Below are positions 45,756 to 51,804 of a stretch of 51,804 nucleotides of DNA, piece after piece (positions within the stretch are counted from its first letter, which is position 1; each line of letters opens with the position of its first letter). A program made the position numbers and the translations under genes. The DNA is from Priapulus caudatus (taxonomy: Eukaryota; Priapulida; Priapulimorpha; Priapulimorphida; Priapulidae), in NCBI RefSeq assembly GCF_000485595.1, contig NW_014577088.1:909818-961621 (forward strand), read 5' to 3'. The notes under the pieces are model-generated. The model was not told the DNA's origin and did no database searches. It saw only the letters and a program-made list of their open reading frames with translations.

Positions 45756-46226
45756 CACAAGCACTTGGAGCGTTTCAATAAGATATAATGCTAAATAAAT
45801 ACGAAATCGATTTACTACCAAAGTCTTAATGTTTCTCTACTCTCTTTCGCCTATTATTGCCGACAATTTCCTGTAAATTCCGTGCACATGCTCCTCTGCA
45901 ACACACATGTCCACCGCACGCACGCTGCCGCACACTGACACATAAATATATGTACTATATAAACTACACTATATAACTATATATTATTATACTACACTAT
46001 ACAACTATATATACTACACTCTATACTTATGTGTCAGTGTGCGGCAACGCGCGGCAGCGTGCGTGCGGTGGACATGTGTGTTGCAGAGGAGCATGTGCAC
46101 GGAATTTACAGAAAATTGTCGGCAATAATAGGCGAAAGAGAGTAGAGAAACATTAAGACCATGGTAGTAAATAGATTTCGTATTTATTTAGCATTATATT
46201 TTATTGAAACGCTCCAAGTGCCTGTG
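45756..46226. mobile_element. hAT-like MITE (subfamily A), fuller copy, 8-bp target duplication
   Basis: A 471-bp foldback. The left end CACAAGCACTTGGAGCGTTT and right end AAACGCTCCAAGTGCCTGTG open arms of about 195 bp that include GATATAATGCTAAATAAATA, GCCGACAATTTCCTGTAAAT and GTGTGCGGCA-type words, around an ACTATATAAC-rich centre. GCGCGACC occurs at 45748-45755 and 46227-46234, a perfect 8-bp duplication. Non-coding. Confidence 0.92.
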
Positions 46227-46682
46227 GCGCGACCGACCTGTGAGCAGTGCAAGCAGCACCGATATCATTGCCAATTAACAAGCGCTGCAAGTACGCCACG
46301 TTATCGACACGCTATCGGCGCTCAGACTATAGCCGCATTGCTAACGTTTCAGTTCATATAAATATTCGCGCAACGGCCGTAAGACTTTATTGCAGCACCG
46401 TAAAACGACATTTACGGCCGGGCATCAGCGAGCCTATCTCTAGATCTACCCGCACCGAGGTGCCGGAATTGCGCCGCTGCGAGCAGTGGTGGCGGATTTG
46501 CCTCGTAGCTTCTAAACAAGCGCACCAAACAAGCGTGCAACTTGACCAGCCAACTTGACAAGCCACCAAACAACTAAAGCCGCACCAAGCAAGCGTGCAA
46601 TGAAGATCGCCTGAATACCTCACCAACGACGACATAGACATTGCCATTGCTAGTGTGTCTCTAAAGCTTGTGTCTTTAAAGC

Positions 46683-46780
46683 TGTGGACACACTACGCGA
46701 TTTTTCATGCGATCGAGCCGGCCGGCTCAGTCGGGCGACTCTGTGGACACACTACGCGACTGAGTCGGGCGACTCTGTGG
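46683..46780 (+). repeat. GGCCGGCC repeat, copy at inner end of right arm
   Basis: GTGGACACACTACGCGATTT then CATGCGATCGAGCCGGCCGG, CTCAGTCGGGCGACTCTGTG, and a second GACACACTACGCGACTGAG stretch. It is a same-orientation near copy of 51141-51238, so the two bracket the right palindrome arm as direct repeats. Confidence 0.85.
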
Positions 46781-47623
46781 ACGAGAGATAGCTCTTTATT
46801 AGTATGCGAGGAGTCTAATCATAAACTGATAGTATTCACTGACAGTATACAAATTGATTGTATTCATGTCAAATCAAATGCACGCCCGTCCTTTTCGGGA
46901 ATTCATATTTTTGCGAAGACGCATATGCGTAGGCGGGCTAAAAGTTGTATTGCATTTAGCTGCAAGGGGCATTGCGCAAGAAGGGATGATGCAGTAGTGT
47001 ATAAGAAGCTGGATAGCTGTGTGTTATATCATTATTGATCATAAACGGAAAAATTTGTGTGCAAAAACGGCCTCGGCAGTAGAGAGGAAGGTCGTTCGCT
47101 TTCCGTGAAAGAAAAACGTGTAAAACGGTGTTGTCAGCGTTATCTATATTTGTCTTATCTATATATAGAGTACGAAAACAGTCTATAGGCGGGCGAGCTT
47201 GTGGAAGTTTATCACAGTAGTCAGGCACGATACCAAGTAACGAAATCATTATGCAACTGCGAGCGACGCGTCTATCCCGAAAATGCCGTTCTTGAAAATG
47301 TGCTCGTGCAACCGCGCCATCCGCAAAATATAAAAATATGTGTATCATGCGTCGGGACTCCATTTCCTCCCAGAAGGCTGTCTCTATGCGAGAAAGATAC
47401 ATATTATAATTGCAATCTGTTCTAATCAATGCAGACACTTTGAATTCGCATATGATTACGTTGAAAACTAATCTGAATTTTTAAATACGTATATTTGCGG
47501 CGAGTGTAATGCATTGCGGCTCCAATTGCTTTGGGCGCGGGTGCAGAACGTAACTGATGCTCGCGCGTGAGTGTGGCGTGCGTTTGTTTCTATGTTTGCC
47601 TGCTGTGTGCTATAGTACGCACT

Positions 47624-47658
47624 CATAGAACTAGAATAGAATCTATTCTAGTTCTATG
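47624..47658. mobile_element. 35-bp perfect hairpin, right arm
   Basis: Mirror of 43592-43626. Right flank GTATCACT; left flank altered. Confidence 0.8.
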
Positions 47659-47689
47659 GTATCACTGTCTGACCTGAGCACTACCCAGG

Positions 47690-47791
47690 TGACGTCACGC
47701 CGTGGCGTTACACCGTCGATTGACGTCACGCCATGCGTGACGGCTACCGGCGTAACGATACTCTGTGGCGTGAACCATACCATGTGACGTC
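47690..47791. promoter_or_regulatory. Cluster of three CRE octamers, right arm
   Basis: TGACGTCA at 47690-47697, 47721-47728 and 47784-47791, mirroring the left arm cluster. All three survive intact in both arms. Confidence 0.4.
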
Positions 47792-48889
47792 ACGCTGAAC
47801 TATGAGCGCAACCGGCCGCCGTGATCTACGTCATCGACGACGTACTGGTCACTGGTCAGCAAGGGAAAACTAGCCGACCGCCATATTGCGGCCAGCGAAT
47901 CCATTAGCCGTGATCAATGCAATATATGCGGCTAAGAATTTGCAATCAGGAAAGCCAGCTCGCTGTCAACGCTGCTGCTGCTGCGGTCGCCGCAGCTGAT
48001 CCTATCTGAGTCGACGCGCACTATCTCATCGCTCCGCGCTGGCTGCCGAAGGTGGTGATAATTGGCGGCGAGTACGCGACTAGTTACAGTGAACGCTTTG
48101 CCGATGATCAATTAAAGCACTGCTGATGCTGCTAAATTCGAAGAAGGATGCAGTTTGGTTTCGCTAATCACCAGTAGCAGCTTCATCGCAGCATGAACAT
48201 CATCGTTAGCACTTGTATGGCAGATTATACGGAACGCGCATTTGCTGCGGCGTACGCGCGTCAGCCGTCACTCACCTTTGTAATTGCACGTATTACCAGC
48301 GTTACTTGAAGCGAACCTAAAGATCTATGCCTCAAGAAAGCGTGCTAATTTGTACAGAAGGGAAACGTGTCACCACCCCCTTGTTGCACCTGAATAACAG
48401 CAGGCGTGTCATACAGGAGTGTTGAGTGCACCTTATCACGCATGCAGAGGAAACGTAGCACTACGGCTGCATGGATATGTCTCTGTTACACAGTGTGTAC
48501 CTGCATAAGTTACACATTGGAAAGCGTGTGTGACACAGAGAGGGCACAGACTTGCACGCTACGCTTTGAAATCAGAGCTTCTCCGATGCATGCGACCTGT
48601 AAAATGTGTGAAGCGGCAGTAACAATGTAAATCTCGACCTGGATTAAGGTCAGGGATTAACTCGCAACCGTCGCCACATAAATGGAATCAGTTTTATGCT
48701 GTAGCCGCAATAAATGCTATCATCAACTTGCCAGTAGTCCGCGATGAATGACCGCTAGATAACGGACGATGTAAAAATGTATGGTATAAACCTCAGATAA
48801 AACGTTGAATCTTAGTAAGAGGCTCCTATAGAAGTCGATATGCAGAACTCAGTCGCAGTGTGGTATATTACGTATGTATATTATATATG

Positions 48890-48926
<37 letters not shown>

Positions 48927-48941
48927 CTATATATATAATAT

Positions 48942-49016
48942 CAAGAGCTAATAATACTTAATATATATTATTATAGGACATATGGTAGGTACGCTAATAG
49001 CCATTATTAGCTATTG
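48942..49016. repeat. 75-bp CAAGAG-family hairpin, right arm
   Basis: Mirror of 42223-42296, with one end altered to CTATTG. Confidence 0.75.
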
Positions 49017-49053
49017 ATATATCTATATATATATATAGTATATTATATATTAT

Positions 49054-49649
49054 CAGAAGTAGATAATAGGGAAGGAGTGTGACTTCAATAAACAAGAGAA
49101 ATTCGTCATTACTAGCCTTAGAATACCTACGATTTACTACGCGTAACTCAACCAACTTGAGCTCAAATCGTACACAGTACATTCGCCTAGCATCGTGCGA
49201 AATCGTTTCCCTCGTATACACCCGCAATCCGGAGATACAGACTAAAACGTACGACACGATTTTCCATTATGTTGCCAGCAAAACTGAATGTGTAAACCGC
49301 CTAAGTCGAAACAAAAGGGCAGCTTACTAACGACTCTTGCGCCCTCGCGATGCGGTGTGGCTCGCTGAGCTAATCTTTTATCTATTTACAGCTGCCTTTT
49401 GTTTCGAGTTAGGCGGTTTACACATTCAGTTTTGCTGCAGACATAATGGAAATCGTGTCGTACGTTTTAGTCTGTATCTCCGGATTGCGGGTGTTTACGA
49501 GAAACGATTTCGCACGATGCTAGGCGAATGTACTGTGTACGATTTGAGCTCAAATTGGGTTGAGTTACGCGTAGGAATTCTAAGGCTAGTAAATGACGAA
49601 TTTCCCTTGTTTATTGAAGTCACTCCTTCCTATCTATTATCTACTCTTG
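49054..49649. mobile_element. ~600-bp foldback nested in the right arm
   Basis: Mirror of 41602-42204. Starts CAGAAGTAGATAATAGGGAA and ends CTATTATCTACTCTTG. The plus-strand frame 49337-49957 crosses it and the following DNA; it has no recognised domain. Confidence 0.85.
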
Positions 49650-50022
49650 ATTTATATATAGGTATCCGTTACTGGAACAAAATCACATGTATTTTGTTTT
49701 TTTGCGTTGGACATATTTCTATCGTGGGTAATTTTAGCAACGGTCGGATTTTCAGACGCCCTATTATGCTAATGTGTTTACTTTTACAGTTGAGAATCTT
49801 AGTATTGTTGTTCACCATCTTGTGTTGTCAGCTTATGTTGTCAGCTTATCATATGTTTATCTCGTCTGCTTCATCTTATCTGCATTCTCTCCATGTACCT
49901 TTATTCAGCAGGGCGTTATCTCGTGGCATTTATCCCGCATGGCTTAATCTCATGTGACTTATATAAATCAGGGAGCCCTTTATTGCATCTGCTTTTAGGC
50001 TCGTGTGTCGCTATCCCGCCTG

Positions 50023-50338
50023 GATTTACCTTATAGCTGTCTTTATATGGATTTACATTATAGCTGTCTTTATATGGATTTACCTTATAGCTGTCTTTAT
50101 ATGGATTTACCTTATAGCTGTCTTTATATGGATATTACCTTATAGCTGTCTTTATATGGATTTACCTTATAGCTGTCTTTATATGGATTTACCTTATAGC
50201 TGTCTTATATGGATTTACCTTATCTGTCTTTATATGGATTTACCTTATAGCTGTCTTTATATGGATTTACCTTATAGCTGTCTTTATATGGATTTACCTT
50301 GCTGCTTTATATGGATTTACCTTATAGCTGTCTTTATC
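50023..50338 (-). repeat. 27-bp minisatellite, right arm (about 12 copies)
   Basis: Complement of the 41081-41235 array: GGATTTACCTTATAGCTGTC followed by TTTATAT. It stays open on the plus strand as a nine-residue hydrophobic repeat (IYLIAVFIW), broken by single-base indels; this frame (50003-50398) is a by-product of the 27-bp period. Confidence 0.93.
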
Positions 50339-51140
50339 TTATATCGTTTCGTTTTTTTTTCGGCATCGCGTGATCGTCTAGTGCTTTGTATTGAGTAGCT
50401 TCTCAGATGGTGCGTTGTGTATCTCACGTGCCTTCCTTTCTTGTGTTTCGTCGAGGAGTTGCCAATTGTCATTATTTTTACAGGACATCCGGAAGATCGA
50501 CCCCAGACCGAAACAGATTTCAAGCACGTCACAAATATACCATATATATATATATATATAATATTCAATTAAGTATATTATAATGTTGCAATATTCTAGT
50601 AGCTATAAATAAAATACTTAGGTTGTTGAAGCTGGTTGGACTCATTCGCTGCACTCTGATTTTTGATATTCGCTCGACAGTTATGACATATCCCACAAAA
50701 AACTTCAAGGGCCATTTTGCAGATTTTAGGTTTTTTATTTCTTGACGTGGTTCACTTCAGCCTAATTCTATTGAAACTCTCTGAAGTATAGAGTCATGCT
50801 GGAGTCATAGTCATCAGATTGACTGTGCATGGGAAGAGCCAATAATACAAATTTCATCGACCGAAATTCATTCGTGTTGCGCAATGCATTAATGGGAAAA
50901 TAATATTGTCCAGCCTCCATGTCACGAGATTTTACCCGGCCGTAAATTTGATAGATATTACAACAGACCTCTTGGCCTCATTAACTCCAAATTATATTCG
51001 ATATTATGTCATATTTTTTAAATGAGAAAATGTACTTAGGCCTTATTTATAGGCATACGTAACGATTCTCAATGCCTCATCTCTAATTCGGGGCGCAATG
51101 ATTGATTGGGGGCGCATTTGATGTCTTAATTAAATCGTGA

Positions 51141-51238
51141 CACACTACGCGCGATTTTTCATGCGATCGAGCCGGCCGGCTCAATCGGGCGACTCTGTGG
51201 ACACACTACGCGACTGAGTCGGGCGACTCTGTGGATTT
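51141..51238 (+). repeat. GGCCGGCC repeat, outer end of right arm
   Basis: Direct copy of 46683-46780. Its left part is also the mirror of 40196-40275 at the outer end of the left arm. Confidence 0.85.
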
Positions 51239-51244
51239 TCAGCA

Positions 51245-51790
51245 CGTGATTGTCTGATGAATTGTACAATTGGCCGGCTCAAATCGCAGACAACCGGGCA
51301 CATTAGGCGATTGCAGCCGACCGGCTCAAATATTACTACGCGATTTTTCATGCGATCGAGCCGGCCGACCGAGCCGGCCGCGAAATTTTTTCTCACTTGA
51401 GTTCGCGGACCACATGCAGCACAATACAGCGACTTCCATTCACTCGACTTCCTCGTGCGAAGCAAAAATGTAAAATGAATACCGCCTAACGCCTAACCCT
51501 AACCTTACCTCTAACTATAATCCAAACCATATAATACGAAATCATATATTACAAAACACTATCTATGGTGGGTCGGAACTCAAGTGGGAAAAAAAATTCG
51601 CGGAGGCCGGCCGGCTCGATCGCATGAGAAATCGCGTAGTGTGTCCAGTGAGTCGCGGTCGATTTTCGAGTCGGCCGGCGAAGTCGCCCGATTCAAACAT
51701 GTTTGATAATTATTTGAGGCCGGCCGGCTGCAATCGCCTAGTGTGCCCGGTCTGCGATTGAGCCGGCCGATTGTGACAATCATCAGCCAA
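51245..51790. mobile_element. Compound GGCCGGCC foldback with telomere-like core
   Basis: Outer arms 51249-51331 and 51700-51783 pair (GATTGTC...GGCCGGCTCAAATCGCAG against CTGCGATTGAGCCGGCCGATTGTGACAATC); inner arms 51335-51408 and 51572-51642 pair (CTACGCGATTTTTCATGCGA... and TTTTTTCTCACTTGAGTTC). The centre reads CGCCTAACGCCTAACCCTAACC at 51482-51503, a short telomere-like tract. Non-coding. It is cut off only a few bases before the end of the window. Confidence 0.75.
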
Positions 51791-51804
51791 TGCAGCGTGC
51801 TGAA

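Larger units (their letters stand above)
44429..46791. other. Spacer of the giant palindrome
   Basis: Non-palindromic 2.4 kb except for the nested MITE at 45756-46226. It holds CT-rich sequence with TGTCTGTCTGT microsatellites (44600-44880), a (CT)n tract (45398-45467), unassigned DNA (44890-45390, 45480-45750, 46235-46680) and one copy of the GGCCGGCC repeat (46683-46780). Frames up to about 105 residues are without domains. Confidence 0.6.
46792..51213 (-). repeat. Giant palindrome, right arm (~4.4 kb)
   Basis: Inverted copy of 40196-44428 (landmarks there). Most differences from the left arm are single-base indels in otherwise identical stretches (for example CGCACGCACACTC against CGCACGCCACACTC), plus extra 27-bp repeat copies and the lack of the 32-bp hairpin. 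No recognised gene. Confidence 0.95.

Noticed and set aside
50003-50398. Hydrophobic repeat protein (IYLIAVFIW)n
   Set aside because: The 27-bp period creates the frame; the mirror array in the other arm has half the copies, and indels break it.

Overview
This window looks like eukaryotic, almost certainly metazoan, repeat-dominated DNA. The reasons are a decayed non-LTR (LINE) reverse transcriptase at 9088-10172, interstitial TTAGGG repeats at several places, many short non-autonomous inverted-repeat (MITE/foldback) elements with target-site duplications, and kilobase-scale microsatellites. I find no operons, no bacterial genes, no convincing host exons and no RNA gene. A marine or aquatic invertebrate is my best guess (inference only; nothing here fixes the taxon). 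Most long open frames are by-products of low-complexity DNA that lacks stop codons (GA/CT, GTGCGT, TCTCG, 27-bp and 37-bp tandem repeats) and are not annotated as genes. The density of single-base insertions and deletions between repeat copies, and two N gaps, suggest an imperfectly polished long-read assembly.

Layout. 1-8 kb: a tiny hairpin, a foldback (1412-1779), a degenerate tandem array (2390-3075), a MITE (3401-3716), an A-depleted strand-asymmetric block (3965-5350), two minisatellites (about 37 bp and 29 bp units), and a CpG-rich stretch. 8-13 kb: a MITE with a perfect 8-bp target duplication (8644-8910), the LINE, a telomere-repeat-cored foldback (10827-11027), a second TTAGGG tract, and the first copy of a ~1-kb dispersed repeat (12051-13089). 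13-20 kb: GT, GA and GTGCGTGGT low-complexity blocks and a 380-bp foldback with a 7-bp target duplication (17075-17454). 20.7-29.2 kb: a ~1.9-kb inverted repeat (20710-22690 / 26396-28220) enclosing a 2.1-kb minisatellite with a 27-bp unit, abutting directly the second copy of the dispersed repeat (28222-29203). 29-39.7 kb: mostly unassigned single-copy-looking DNA with hairpins, GA/CT tracts, a MITE with an 8-bp target duplication (34499-34781) and two more telomere-cored foldbacks (36749-36980, 37640-37902). 39.7-40.2 kb: assembly gap. 40.2-51.2 kb: a giant palindrome (arms 40196-44428 and 46792-51213, spacer about 2.4 kb) with smaller palindromes nested inside each arm and another in the spacer. 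51.2-51.8 kb: a compound GGCCGGCC-rich foldback, again with a telomere-like core.

The unifying theme is inverted symmetry at every scale: 32-75 bp perfect hairpins, 150-600 bp foldbacks, a 1.9-kb inverted repeat and a 4.3-kb-arm palindrome. Three patterns deserve follow-up: foldbacks whose centre is a TTAGGG tract, a family of tiny hairpins sharing a CAAGAG/CAGGAG end with 7-bp target duplications at two of them, and 32-35 bp hairpins that look inserted (one has a perfect 8-bp duplication, another is present in only one palindrome arm).
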